Shown here: positions 9,649 to 18,949 of the stretch, piece after piece
Numbering within the stretch: position 1 is the first letter of the stretch
Layout: each line of letters starts with the position of its first letter
DNA from: Prevotella sp.
GTDB lineage: Bacteria; Bacteroidota; Bacteroidia; Bacteroidales; Bacteroidaceae
Length of the DNA stretch: 64,000 nt
Direction of reading: 5' to 3'
NCBI GenBank assembly: GCA_024697645.1
Contig: JAILFH010000006.1
Coordinates: forward strand, 28,721 to 92,720
The notes under the pieces: model-generated
Databases searched by the model: none
Seen by the model: the letters and a program-made list of their open reading frames with translations, nothing else
What the model was told of the DNA's origin: nothing
Position numbers and translations under genes: made by a program

Positions 9649-10317
9649 TTATCTGAGATCAACGACTTCTGCTGTTGGGAAGTCTTTCTGCCTGAAAACG
9701 AAAGTGGCGTCAGCCTGATTCTTCGCTTGGAAACCTGTAATGGTGATTGTGGTCCAAGTTCCACCCTCGCGCATCTTGATTTGTGAGGGCTTATATGTTT
9801 TGGCGTTCACGAGAATATACATCTCCTGAACAGAGCGCTGCTTGTTCTGTGCCACGAGGTGAACATTATAGTTTTGCCCACTCTTTGTCATTGAAAGTTT
9901 GTAGCCCTGCTTATACATGTTGATGAATTTGTACGGATTCATCGCCATTTGCTGGGCCTCTGTAGGTGTGGAGACATTCACTTCGTCGGTTGACTTCATA
10001 TAACTCCACTGGGTTTTACCATTGAACCAAACGATGGCCTGAGGAGTGCGAGCGTGAAACTTGTTACCCTTGATAGCAATTGTACCAGATGTTGAACCAA
10101 TCTTCGGACTTGAGATCTTGAAGGAAGCACTTGCTCCTCCCTTTCGACCAATGACCGAAGCAGTCTTGTCAAGCACCTTACGGGCTTGGGTAGCATTGCT
10201 TGTTGATGACTTAGTTGCAGTAACCGTCTTTTGTTGGGCTGTTACTTCTGTAAATGTATGAGCACTGGCGCAAATAGCAGAGAGTGCTACGATTGATGTC
10301 AATATCAGTTTTTTCAT
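9649..10317 (-). CDS. LolA-like outer-membrane lipoprotein carrier protein
   Basis: The 222-residue protein has a signal peptide ending near CASA-H and a LolA-type half-barrel. The cues are KFHARTPQAIVWFNGKTQWSY, the phrase EVNVSTPTEAQ and the closing strands FVFRQKDFPTAEVVDLR. LolA shuttles lipoproteins across the periplasm to the outer membrane. Bacteroidota have several LolA-like proteins, and placement just downstream of ftsK is common there. An AAAGGAG ribosome site lies upstream of the ATG. Confidence 0.8.
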   Translation of the reverse strand: MKKLILTSIVALSAICASAHTFTEVTAQQKTVTATKSSTSNATQARKVLDKTASVIGRKGGASASFKISSPKIGSTSGTIAIKGNKFHARTPQAIVWFNGKTQWSYMKSTDEVNVSTPTEAQQMAMNPYKFINMYKQGYKLSMTKSGQNYNVHLVAQNKQRSVQEMYILVNAKTYKPSQIKMREGGTWTTITITGFQAKNQADATFVFRQKDFPTAEVVDLR

Positions 10318-10473
10318 TCTTCTAATCTCCTTTGTTTTCCTTTATGACGAACGAAGAGTTCGAAAGTTTGCTCGCTTTTCGTTTATTTAACGAATGGAAT
10401 GTTCTTCGTCAAATCCCTTTTGTCAGGAAACAAAGTACATCTCTATCTGCTTTTATCAGTAAAAATATGTTGT

Positions 10474-12918
10474 CTATTTTCTCAATCGGGTCAACAACTC
10501 GTTGAGCGAATTCTCATCAGTGATAAGTACGTCGCGAGGCTTACTGCCAAAGGCCTCACCCACAACGCCTGCTTCATGCAACTGATCCATCAGACGGCCA
10601 GCACGATTGTAGCCAATAGAGAAGCGACGCTGAATCATACTTGTAGAACCTTGCTGAGTCATAACGATTGCACGAGCAGCATCTTCAAACAATGGGTCGA
10701 GTGGGCCAGAGGCTCCACCACCTCCACCAGTTGCGCCTCCATCGCCACCTTCCTGTGCAGGTTCAGGCAATTCGAGTGGTTCAACGGGACCGGGCTGGGC
10801 TTCCACATATTTATTAATGCGTTCTACCTCAGGTGTATCAACGAATGCACATTGTACACGTACTGGTTCACTTCCTATGAGAATGAGCATATCGCCTCGT
10901 CCTACGAGTTGGTCTGCTCCCTTTTGATCGAGAATAGTGCGGGAGTCAATTTGTGACATCACGCGGAACGCCATACGACCAGGGAAGTTTGCCTTAATAG
11001 TACCTGTAATGATATTAGTTGTAGGACGCTGGGTTGCAATAATCATGTGAATACCTACGGCACGTGCTAACTGGGCAATACGTGCAATCGGAAGTTCGAT
11101 TTCCTTTCCTGCTGTCATAATCAAATCACCGAACTCATCGATGATAACGACGATATAAGGCATATAATCGTGGCCCTTTGTAGGGTCAAGCAGGTGATTA
11201 ATGAACTTCTCGTTGTATTCTTTAATATTTCGGGCACGTGCCATCTTTAGAAGGTCGTAGCGGGAATCCATCAGTTTGCAGAGTGAGTTAAGTGTGCGAA
11301 CTACCTTTGTTACGTCGGTGATGATAGGCTCTTCCTCGTTCTCTGGAAGTGTAGCCATAAAGTGATTGGCAAGAGGAGCATAAACACTGAACTCAACCTT
11401 CTTTGGGTCGACAAGAACGAGTTTTAACTCATTCGGGTGCTTCTTGTAGAGTAGGGAGGTGATAATGGCATTCAGACCTACAGACTTACCCTGACCTGTT
11501 GCACCAGCAACCAACAAATGAGGAATCTTAGCCAAATCAGCCATATAGACCTCATTGGTAATAGTCTTACCCAATGCAATCGGCAGTTCCATCTTGGCTT
11601 CCTGGAACTTCCTCGAATTTAAGATGCTTTCCATCGAAACGATATTGGCCTTCTTGTTCGGAACCTCAATACCAATAGTTCCCTTACCAGGCATTGGCGC
11701 AATAATACGAATACCGAGTGCAGCCAGATTTAGTGCAATATCTTTCTCAAGGTTTTGAATTCTCGAAATACGAACACCTTCCGCAGGAGTAATCTCATAA
11801 AGCGTAATGGTCGGACCAACTGTTGCCTTAATTTCCTTAATGGCAACGCCAAATGAACTCAGCACTTCAACAATGCGCTGATTGTTGGCCTTGATTTCCT
11901 CCATATCAACCTCAGGCTTCCCTGAATTGTCGTATTTCTTCAACAAGTCGAGCGTGGGGAACTTATAGTTGAGGAATGGTTCGCGAGGATTAATCGGTGT
12001 GCTGAGATCAGGCTTAGTAGTCAAAGTCTTGCCTGATGCTTCGACTTCTCCCTTTCCAACCTCAACCGTAAGTGCTGATTCCTCAGGGGTCTTGGGCTCT
12101 TTTGGAGTTTTAACTTTGGAAGAACCATCAGTAGGTAGGTCAACCACAACGGCTTTATCGTCCTCTGCAGGTATTTCAGTCTTGTCAATCACCCCATTAT
12201 ATGTTGGTTCGTCTTCATCAAGTGTCGATGAAACCTCAGATTCTTGGTCTTTGGACTGATTGTTTGTGACTGTAAACTTAATTTTCGATGTGAGATATTT
12301 CACTGGGTTCAACGCCTTGCGGACAACTTCAATCGTTTCTGCACTCAGGTAAGTGAGATACGCCAATGCGACAAGAATAAGAATTGCAGTAAGTCCCGGA
12401 GGTCCCATGATGTTTTCCATTTGCTGAACACAGAAAAGGCCATGATTGCCGCCTGGATTAAACACCTGATCGCCCATGATGGGAGTCAGGAATTTCGCAA
12501 ATGTTATTGAACTCCAGACCATGATAATTGTAAGCCCGAAGAACCACTTCCACAAATTCACCTTGTAGGCACGCATCAGTTGCAATCCTACGAGAATGAT
12601 GAAAATAGGAATGAAAAAAGCAGGAAGTCCGAAGTTGACAGTAATAAGGGTATAAGCGATGATGGCTCCGATGGAACCGCAATAATTTGCAAATTGACGG
12701 TCGCTATTCAGCCATTCTCCTGGTCTGAGGTCTTCCAATATGCTTTGGTCGGCCTGACCTGTTTTAAAGTAAGAAATCATTGCTATTGTGATATAGATAG
12801 CAATTCCAATGAGAATCAATCCAAGTACAAAGTCTGTCTTCTCATTGCTTAAAATATTTTGAAATCCGACCGCTTGACCTACATTTTTAGGCTTACGCTC
12901 AGTTTTTTTCTTTGCCAT
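10474..12918 (-). CDS. ftsK: DNA translocase FtsK
   Basis: FtsK pumps DNA at the division septum and helps resolve chromosome dimers. The 814-residue protein has four membrane helices in about the first 200 residues, then an acidic, Pro/Thr-rich linker. The motor follows, with Walker A GATGQGKSVG and Walker B VIIDEFGDLI. The C-terminal winged-helix gamma domain (about 740-805) includes RRFSIGYNRAGRLMDQL, preceded by a Gly-rich GGDGGATGGGGG spacer. The linker is short compared with E. coli FtsK. A -7 box precedes the gene, back-to-back with that of the exonuclease. Confidence 0.97.
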   Translation of the reverse strand: MAKKKTERKPKNVGQAVGFQNILSNEKTDFVLGLILIGIAIYITIAMISYFKTGQADQSILEDLRPGEWLNSDRQFANYCGSIGAIIAYTLITVNFGLPAFFIPIFIILVGLQLMRAYKVNLWKWFFGLTIIMVWSSITFAKFLTPIMGDQVFNPGGNHGLFCVQQMENIMGPPGLTAILILVALAYLTYLSAETIEVVRKALNPVKYLTSKIKFTVTNNQSKDQESEVSSTLDEDEPTYNGVIDKTEIPAEDDKAVVVDLPTDGSSKVKTPKEPKTPEESALTVEVGKGEVEASGKTLTTKPDLSTPINPREPFLNYKFPTLDLLKKYDNSGKPEVDMEEIKANNQRIVEVLSSFGVAIKEIKATVGPTITLYEITPAEGVRISRIQNLEKDIALNLAALGIRIIAPMPGKGTIGIEVPNKKANIVSMESILNSRKFQEAKMELPIALGKTITNEVYMADLAKIPHLLVAGATGQGKSVGLNAIITSLLYKKHPNELKLVLVDPKKVEFSVYAPLANHFMATLPENEEEPIITDVTKVVRTLNSLCKLMDSRYDLLKMARARNIKEYNEKFINHLLDPTKGHDYMPYIVVIIDEFGDLIMTAGKEIELPIARIAQLARAVGIHMIIATQRPTTNIITGTIKANFPGRMAFRVMSQIDSRTILDQKGADQLVGRGDMLILIGSEPVRVQCAFVDTPEVERINKYVEAQPGPVEPLELPEPAQEGGDGGATGGGGGASGPLDPLFEDAARAIVMTQQGSTSMIQRRFSIGYNRAGRLMDQLHEAGVVGEAFGSKPRDVLITDENSLNELLTRLRK

Positions 12919-12943
12919 ATTGTCCTTTTTTATGAATTTAACT

Positions 12944-12952
12944 GCAAAATTA
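12944..12952 (-). promoter_or_regulatory. -7 promoter box for ftsK
   Basis: Minus-strand TAATTTTGC, 26 bp upstream of the ATG. It forms a divergent promoter pair with the box for the 3'-5' exonuclease gene, 45 bp away. Confidence 0.65.
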
Positions 12953-12996
12953 CTGGAAAAAACTCATATTCAGTCACATTTTCGCACTTTTTTTTC

Positions 12997-13005
12997 TAAT
13001 TTTGC
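12997..13005 (+). promoter_or_regulatory. -7 promoter box for the 3'-5' exonuclease gene
   Basis: TAATTTTGC, 22 bp before the chosen ATG. Its position makes the in-frame TTG at 13009 an unlikely start, because transcription would begin at or after that codon. Confidence 0.65.
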
Positions 13006-13026
13006 ACTTTGATAGTGATAAAAAAG

Positions 13027-13656
13027 ATGAAAAAAGTCATTTATAACAAATTTGATAAGGCCCAAATCACTCAAATGCCAGTAGTTTCGTTTCCAGGACG
13101 AATCATTGTAATTATTTCTCCAGGCGAAACAGAAAAGGCTGTTGACTATTTACTTTCTCAGCCTATTCTTGGTGTTGATACTGAAACAAGGCCCTCTTTC
13201 AAGAAGGGCGAACAGCATAAAGTAGCATTACTGCAGGTCTCGACGCCCGATACTTGTTTTCTATTCCGTCTGAATACAACGGGAATGACTCCAGCTATTA
13301 TCCGATTCCTTGAAGACACAACAGTTCCTAAAGTTGGTCTCTCTTGGCACGACGACTTGCTTTCTCTGAAACGCCGTAAGGAGTTTAATCCTGGATTGTT
13401 TGTGGAACTTCAGTCACTTGTCAAGGAGATTGGCATCGAGGATATGAGTTTGCAAAAACTTTACGCTAATCTATTCCATAAGAAAATAAATAAACGTCAA
13501 CAACTTTCAAATTGGGATAGAGACGTACTTGACGATAAACAAAAACTCTATGCAGCAACGGACGCATGGGCCTGTATCAATATCTATCGTGAAATTGTGA
13601 GACTTCAGGATGGGAAGGATTATGAACTTCGCATAGTTGCTGAAGGTGAGCAATAG
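13027..13656 (+). CDS. 3'-5' exonuclease, DEDDy type (RNase D/WRN-like)
   Basis: A single exonuclease domain of 209 residues from the chosen ATG. It shows all DEDDy motifs: GVDTETRPSF (Exo I, Asp and Glu), GLSWHDDLLSL (Exo II, Asp) and YAATDAWACINIY (Exo III, Tyr-x3-Asp). Such stand-alone domains trim RNA or DNA 3' ends; the substrate is not known here. The frame is open to a TTG 18 bp further upstream, but the promoter position favours the ATG. It is followed by an RlmI-like methyltransferase and tilS in the same direction, a possible RNA-processing operon. Confidence 0.88.
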   Translation: MKKVIYNKFDKAQITQMPVVSFPGRIIVIISPGETEKAVDYLLSQPILGVDTETRPSFKKGEQHKVALLQVSTPDTCFLFRLNTTGMTPAIIRFLEDTTVPKVGLSWHDDLLSLKRRKEFNPGLFVELQSLVKEIGIEDMSLQKLYANLFHKKINKRQQLSNWDRDVLDDKQKLYAATDAWACINIYREIVRLQDGKDYELRIVAEGEQ

Positions 13657-13731
13657 TGTATGTTTGTTTGGAAAAATGACGAATTAGACCATTTTATTTT
13701 AAAAATGGTTGAAGGAAGAAATAAACGAAAT

Positions 13732-14916
13732 ATGAATTATAAGACAATTACACTAAAACGCGGCAAAGATAGTTCACTCCGACGCTTTCACCCTTGGGTA
13801 TTTTCGGGTGCTATTCTTCGTGCTGATGAAGGCATTGAAGAAGGCGAATTTGTGCGCTTGCTAACAGAAAACGGTGATTTCATCGCAGTTGGGCAAGCCC
13901 AGATTGGTTCAATTACTGTGAGAGTTCTGTCGTTTGAAGATATAAAAATTGACAAAAACTTCTGGCGTGAGCGACTGGCATCTGCACTTCAGGTACGTAT
14001 TTCAATCGGTTTGGCAGATAATCCGCAGAATAATACCTATCGATTGGTTCATGGTGAAGGTGACAATTTACCAGGATTGGTTGTAGACTGTTATGGTCAG
14101 ACGGCTGTGATGCAAGCACATAGTGTTGGTATTCATGTTTGTAGGAACGAAATTGCAGAGGCATTGGTCGAAGTGATGGGCGAACGCATCAAACATGTTT
14201 ATTATAAAAGTGAAACCACTTTGCCCTATAAAGCAGAACTTGGACAAGAAAACGGCTTTATCTATGGCGGAAGTGATGAAAATATTGCAATAGAAAATGG
14301 TTTGAAGTTCCGAGTAGATTGGCTTCGTGGCCAAAAGACTGGCTTCTTTGTAGATCAACGCGAAAACCGTAGTTTGTTGGAACAATATTCAAAGGGTCGC
14401 AGCGTGTTGAATATGTTTTGCTACACAGGTGGTTTTTCTGTTTATGCTATGCGAGGCGGTGCACATTTGGTGCATTCAGTCGATAGCAGCGCCAAAGCCA
14501 TTGAACTTACTAACAAAAATGTTGCAATGAATTTTCCTGACGACCAAAGGCATGCAGCATTTTGTGATGATGCGTTTAAATTTCTCGATTCCAACGAAAA
14601 TAAGTACGATTTGATTATTCTTGATCCTCCTGCATTTGCCAAACATCGTGGTGCACTTCATAATGCGTTGAAGGGCTACACAAGATTAAATGCTCGAGGT
14701 TTTGAGAGTATTAAGAAAGGTGGAATTATGTTTACTTTCAGTTGCAGTCAAGTGGTAACTAAGGATAATTTCCGTAATGCTGTCTTTACTGCAGCCGCTC
14801 AAGCAGGGCGTAAAGTGCGTATTCTTCATCAACTTCATCAACCTGCTGACCATCCGATTAATATCTATCATCCTGAAGGTGAATATTTGAAGGGTTTAGT
14901 GCTTTATGTAGAATAA
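13732..14916 (+). CDS. RlmI-like 23S rRNA (cytosine-5)-methyltransferase
   Basis: 394 residues from the chosen ATG. An N-terminal PUA domain (RRFHPWVFSGAI) is followed by a mixed linker domain and a Rossmann methyltransferase domain. The latter has the SAM motif VLNMFCYTGGFSVYA, VDSSAKAIELTNKN and the catalytic LDPPAFAK, with a late SCSQ. This order is that of RlmI/RlmK-type enzymes, which methylate a cytosine of 23S rRNA using SAM. In-frame ATGs occur 72 and 27 bp upstream, but homologues start at about MNYKTITLKRGK. The target base is inferred from the family only. Confidence 0.88.
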   Translation: MNYKTITLKRGKDSSLRRFHPWVFSGAILRADEGIEEGEFVRLLTENGDFIAVGQAQIGSITVRVLSFEDIKIDKNFWRERLASALQVRISIGLADNPQNNTYRLVHGEGDNLPGLVVDCYGQTAVMQAHSVGIHVCRNEIAEALVEVMGERIKHVYYKSETTLPYKAELGQENGFIYGGSDENIAIENGLKFRVDWLRGQKTGFFVDQRENRSLLEQYSKGRSVLNMFCYTGGFSVYAMRGGAHLVHSVDSSAKAIELTNKNVAMNFPDDQRHAAFCDDAFKFLDSNENKYDLIILDPPAFAKHRGALHNALKGYTRLNARGFESIKKGGIMFTFSCSQVVTKDNFRNAVFTAAAQAGRKVRILHQLHQPADHPINIYHPEGEYLKGLVLYVE

Positions 14917-14971
14917 ATGTTGAGAGCAAATTAATCAACGAATATCGTAAATCAAGAAGTCCTCTATAGAG

Positions 14972-16432
14972 ATGAATGTTGTGAGTTTTGAATCAAAAAT
15001 TCGTGATTTCATCGAGCAAAACCAGTTGCTTGATTACTCGAAGCGTTATCTTGTTGCGCTATCGGGAGGGGCTGATAGCGTTTGTTTGTTGACATTATTG
15101 CAACGATTTGGGTATGCTATTGAAGCAGTTCATTGCAATTTCCATTTGCGCGGCGATGAGTCTGATCGTGATGAACATTTCTGCGAAGAACTATGTAAAC
15201 CCAAAAACATCCCATTTCATCGGGTTCATTTTGATACAAAGACCTATTCAGAATTACATCATGTAAGCATTGAAATGGCAGCACGTCAATTGCGATATAA
15301 TTACTTTAAAGAATTGCTGCAAAGTATTGGTTGCCAGTCAGTTTGCGTTGCCCATCATAGAGATGATGTCGTCGAGACAGTATTGATGAATCTCATTCGA
15401 GGTACAGGCATTCATGGGCTCACAGGAATTGCTCCTAAGGCTCCGATTCCAGTTAATAATAGAGATTTAGAGAACAACGAAAACGATGCGCTTTTTGTTG
15501 TTCGCCCTTTGCTTTGTGTCTCACGAAAAGAAATTGAATCCTATCTTGAATCGATTGGTCAGACCTTTGTGACTGACAGTTCGAATTTAGAAGCAGATGT
15601 AGTCAGGAATAAAATTCGACTGAATATTATTCCCCAGTTGGAAGATATTCTGCCATCTGCCAGTGAGAACATTGCTTCAACTTCTCATCGATTGTTGCAA
15701 GCAGAGTATCTATTTAATGAAGGACTTGAACTTTATCTTTCGCGTGCAAAATTATTTGCTGATCAGAATAATAAGGAGGGGGAATCATCAAAATTGGCCG
15801 GTTCCATCGAAGGATTGTGGACTTATGATTTACGCGAACTATTTGAGAATGAGTATGTTCTCTTTACTGTTTTAAGACCATTTGGCTTCCAACCTGCTCA
15901 GATTGAGGATATCTTCAGGAAAGGAATTCCTAATACGGGACAGAAATGGTTGAGTAATTCTTATACGGCAGTTGTCGATCGCGATGTCTTACAGGTTTTC
16001 CGTAACGATGATCCTCGTTTGGCTTGTCATGCGAAAGAACAGAAGTTGCCTTTAGAAGGTCTTTATAATCTCGGTGAATTGGGGAATTTTTGTGTAAAGA
16101 AGGAAGTTTTAGGTGACAATCAAGACCCAATGACTTTAGTGGATAAGTCCAAGAATGTGGCTTGTTTAGATGCCAATCTTGTGTCGTTTCCTCTTACGCT
16201 TCGTCCTTTGAAGGAGGGAGACCGTTTCAAACCATACGGAATGAAGGGAACGAAATTAATTAGTGATTATTTGACAGATCGGAAGAAAACTGTATTCGAA
16301 AAACTTTGCCAATTGGTGTTATGTGATGAATCAGGCATAATTATGTGGCTTGTTGGTGAAAGGGTTGATGATACATATGCAGTAAATGCTCACACGCGTA
16401 CCATTTTATATATAAAGAAAGTGGAAAAGTAG
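14972..16432 (+). CDS. tilS: tRNA(Ile)-lysidine synthase
   Basis: TilS converts C34 of the tRNA-Ile CAU anticodon to lysidine with ATP and lysine, so that the tRNA reads AUA. The PP-loop SGGADS is at residues 31-36. VHCNFHLRGDESDRDE, the VAHHRDDVVET motif and the TilS C-terminal domain (LTLRPLKEGDRFKPYGMKG) are all present. 486 residues is a full-length enzyme. It lies 55 bp after the RlmI-like gene on the same strand. The base composition is more AT-rich than in some neighbours, with no other sign of transfer. Confidence 0.96.
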   Translation: MNVVSFESKIRDFIEQNQLLDYSKRYLVALSGGADSVCLLTLLQRFGYAIEAVHCNFHLRGDESDRDEHFCEELCKPKNIPFHRVHFDTKTYSELHHVSIEMAARQLRYNYFKELLQSIGCQSVCVAHHRDDVVETVLMNLIRGTGIHGLTGIAPKAPIPVNNRDLENNENDALFVVRPLLCVSRKEIESYLESIGQTFVTDSSNLEADVVRNKIRLNIIPQLEDILPSASENIASTSHRLLQAEYLFNEGLELYLSRAKLFADQNNKEGESSKLAGSIEGLWTYDLRELFENEYVLFTVLRPFGFQPAQIEDIFRKGIPNTGQKWLSNSYTAVVDRDVLQVFRNDDPRLACHAKEQKLPLEGLYNLGELGNFCVKKEVLGDNQDPMTLVDKSKNVACLDANLVSFPLTLRPLKEGDRFKPYGMKGTKLISDYLTDRKKTVFEKLCQLVLCDESGIIMWLVGERVDDTYAVNAHTRTILYIKKVEK

Positions 16433-16541
16433 ATTTTCTATTGAAGGCAAATCTTTTCATCAACAATATAAATCTTCACATTTGTAATTATATTATTTCT
16501 CCTTCCTTTATTTGTGATGATGCATGATCGCTTGGGAATAC

Positions 16542-17012
16542 TTACTCATGGTGGTAAGGTTCGCCCTTTATGATGGTACAAGCCCGATAGATTTGTTCAG
16601 TGAATACTAATCTCACCATCTGATGAGAAAATGTTAGGGGCGAAAGCGATAGTTGTTCATTGGCTCGTTTGTAGACAGCCTGAGAAAAACCATAGGGACC
16701 ACCAATAACAAAGACCAGTTTTCTTGCTGTTTGTTGCTTACGTTCTAACCAACTAGCAAGTTCAATGCTTCGGAACTGCTTGCCGTGTTCATCGAGTAAA
16801 ACAACTGTGTCTGAAGGTGATATTTTTTCCAAAATCAGTTCTCCCTCGCGTGTTTTCTGTTGTTCTTCAGTCAGACTTTTTGTTTGTTTCAACTCGGGAA
16901 TAATCGTCATTGCGAATGGCATATAGTGACCAATTCGCTCCACATAATCATTAATGCATGCAACGATGTGCTTATTAGTTGTCTTTCCAACGAGGATAAG
17001 TTCTGTCTTCAT
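16542..17012 (-). CDS. rlmH: 23S rRNA (pseudouridine1915-N3)-methyltransferase
   Basis: RlmH is a small SPOUT-class methyltransferase that modifies helix 69 of 23S rRNA in the assembled ribosome. The 156-residue length is typical. The C-terminal knot motif is clear: FVIGGPYGF, then LSLSPLTFSHQMVRLVFTEQ, ending IIKGEPYHHE. It converges with tilS and follows folC on the minus strand after a 43-bp gap. Confidence 0.97.
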   Translation of the reverse strand: MKTELILVGKTTNKHIVACINDYVERIGHYMPFAMTIIPELKQTKSLTEEQQKTREGELILEKISPSDTVVLLDEHGKQFRSIELASWLERKQQTARKLVFVIGGPYGFSQAVYKRANEQLSLSPLTFSHQMVRLVFTEQIYRACTIIKGEPYHHE

Positions 17013-17055
17013 AGGTTAGAACGTATTTATAGTGATGTTTTACTTTTCTTCGTCT

Positions 17056-18348
17056 TCAATTGCATAGATACTCTTTCCTCTCGTTATGTTTTTTCTCTTC
17101 AAGATATGTCAGCAAATCTGCGACCACATAACTACTTCCTCCAATGAACACGAAATCGTTAGGAGTAGCATGTTTCAAGGCTGCCTCATAGGCTTCAGGC
17201 ACTGAGCAATACTCATTTCCTTCCAACTGATGGTTTGCAGCAAGTTCAGCAACTTTTTGTACAGGAATTGCTCGATGAGTTGTTGCCTGAGTGAAGTAAT
17301 AAGTGGCGTTTTGGGGTAAAAGTGTCAGAACGGCATCAATATCTTTGTCATCCACCATTCCGAACACAATATGCAGTTTTTGACAATCTTGTTGCTTAAT
17401 CTGTGGAGCAAGATAGTTCCAGGCTGCTACATTATGTCCAGTGTCGCAAACAACCATAGGCGATTGTTGCAATATTTCCCAACGACCCCTTAGACCTGTG
17501 TTTTCACAAACGTGAGTAAGACCTTCAGTAATGTTCCTTTTTGCCTTCGCATCAGTACCGATAAGCCCCATTTTCTGAAGTTGTAAAGCAGCACATAAGA
17601 TAGTACGAAGATTCTTTTCTTGATAACTGCCTTTTAACTCAAAATCGGGAAGCGGAGTGGGGAGTTTCATTTCTTCAGCAAAGAAGATGGGCGCATTTTC
17701 CTCTTCTGCTTTCTTTGCGAACACAGGCTTTGTCTCGTCCGTAGTTTCACCAACAACCACTGGCGTCTCGTGTTTGATGATTCCCGCCTTTTCAAATGCA
17801 ATCTGAGCCAACGTGTTACCGAGAAATTGTGTATGATCAAAGGAAATGTTCGTAATTATCGAGAGCACAGGTTGAATAATATTTGTAGAATCGAGTCTTC
17901 CTCCAAGTCCAACTTCAATCACTGCAATATCAACTTTCTCATGAGCAAAATACTCAAAAGCCAATGCGGTAGTTAATTCAAAGAATGATGGTGAAAGTTT
18001 TTCTGTTTTGTTCCAACGGATGAAATCATCGACGAAGTCAACAACAAATTCCTCGCTTATGGGAACGCCATTCACACGAATTCTTTCACGGAAATCAACC
18101 AAATGGGGTGAAGTATAGAGGCCCACTTTTAACCCACTTTCCTGCAAGATACTACTCAACGCATGTGAGCAAGAACCTTTTCCGTTGGTTCCGGCAATAT
18201 GAATAGTCTTGAATTGCTGATGCGGATGTCCATATCTCTCATCAAGTCTTTCCGTTGTTTGCAGCCCAGGTTTATAGGCTGAAGCACCAACATGTTCGAA
18301 CACTGGGGTAGCGTTGTAGAGATATGATATGGTTTCCTTGTAGTTCAT
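17056..18348 (-). CDS. folC: Bifunctional folylpolyglutamate synthase/dihydrofolate synthase
   Basis: A Mur-ligase-family enzyme of 430 residues that adds glutamate to dihydropteroate and folates. Motifs: the P-loop HIAGTNGKGSCSH, SPHLVDFRERI, EVGLGGRLDSTN, and the C-terminal domain CDTGHN. The frame extends 15 codons further to an ATG at 18393, but family members begin at about MNYKETISYLYN, so the second ATG is preferred. It is the last gene of a minus-strand run: HU/SPOR protein, FHA protein, folC. Confidence 0.93.
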   Translation of the reverse strand: MNYKETISYLYNATPVFEHVGASAYKPGLQTTERLDERYGHPHQQFKTIHIAGTNGKGSCSHALSSILQESGLKVGLYTSPHLVDFRERIRVNGVPISEEFVVDFVDDFIRWNKTEKLSPSFFELTTALAFEYFAHEKVDIAVIEVGLGGRLDSTNIIQPVLSIITNISFDHTQFLGNTLAQIAFEKAGIIKHETPVVVGETTDETKPVFAKKAEEENAPIFFAEEMKLPTPLPDFELKGSYQEKNLRTILCAALQLQKMGLIGTDAKAKRNITEGLTHVCENTGLRGRWEILQQSPMVVCDTGHNVAAWNYLAPQIKQQDCQKLHIVFGMVDDKDIDAVLTLLPQNATYYFTQATTHRAIPVQKVAELAANHQLEGNEYCSVPEAYEAALKHATPNDFVFIGGSSYVVADLLTYLEEKKHNERKEYLCN

Positions 18349-18401
18349 CCTACTTTGCCCGACAGAGTTTTGTTGACCACGTGTTTTTCTCATGATAATT
18401 C

Positions 18402-18932
18402 CTATTTTTCGGACTCTGCTCGCAAGATAATGCTGGTTGCACCAATTGTAAACAGAGTTCCGTCTTCAATCACGCGACGTTCTCGGTCACCTAAAATCCG
18501 GTTGTCAACAAAGGTTCCTGTATTACTCGGACCATCGCGTAACACATATTTCAAATTACCCTGCTTGTCTCTGCTGACTGTAATGACGCAATGATGAATA
18601 TCGATACTTGGGTCAACTGTCTCTATTGGGCAGTTCACGCGATTGTCTTTCTGATAACGCCCAATCACATTGTCTCCCATGTGTAGGGGAATTACTTGTT
18701 TGAAATGGAACACGTTCTCAATAACCACAATAGAACCGCATCCATTTTCGTTAGCAAATTCGTCTGGATTGTTTTCTTCGTGTTGAGTGTTTCGGAGTTT
18801 GGATACACCAATTCTAATGCCAAACTGCTTACCGCAATTGGCACACTGAAACACGAGCGACTGTCCAGGCTCATATTTTGTTTCATCAAATAAAGTGAAT
18901 TGGTCACATTTAGGACACCGAACTCGTTTCAT
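18402..18932 (-). CDS. Zinc-ribbon and FHA-domain protein
   Basis: The 176-residue protein starts with a two-CxxC zinc ribbon (CPKC at about 6-9, CANC at about 30-33) of the MJ0042 type. It ends with a forkhead-associated domain (about 90-172) showing GR, DPSIDIHHCVI, RDGPSNTGTFVDN and a closing IL strand. FHA domains bind phosphothreonine peptides. In the HHC motif the usual Ser-x-x-His is present as IDIHH, a slight deviation. It sits 17 bp from the HU/SPOR gene, which suggests co-expression, possibly in signalling linked to the envelope. No kinase gene is adjacent. Confidence 0.83.
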   Translation of the reverse strand: MKRVRCPKCDQFTLFDETKYEPGQSLVFQCANCGKQFGIRIGVSKLRNTQHEENNPDEFANENGCGSIVVIENVFHFKQVIPLHMGDNVIGRYQKDNRVNCPIETVDPSIDIHHCVITVSRDKQGNLKYVLRDGPSNTGTFVDNRILGDRERRVIEDGTLFTIGATSIILRAESEK

Positions 18933-18949
18933 AATGCGAAGAAAACTGA

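Noticed and set aside
13009..13026. TTG start extending the 3'-5' exonuclease by 6 codons
   Set aside because: The codon lies at or before the expected transcription start; the ATG at 13027 fits better.
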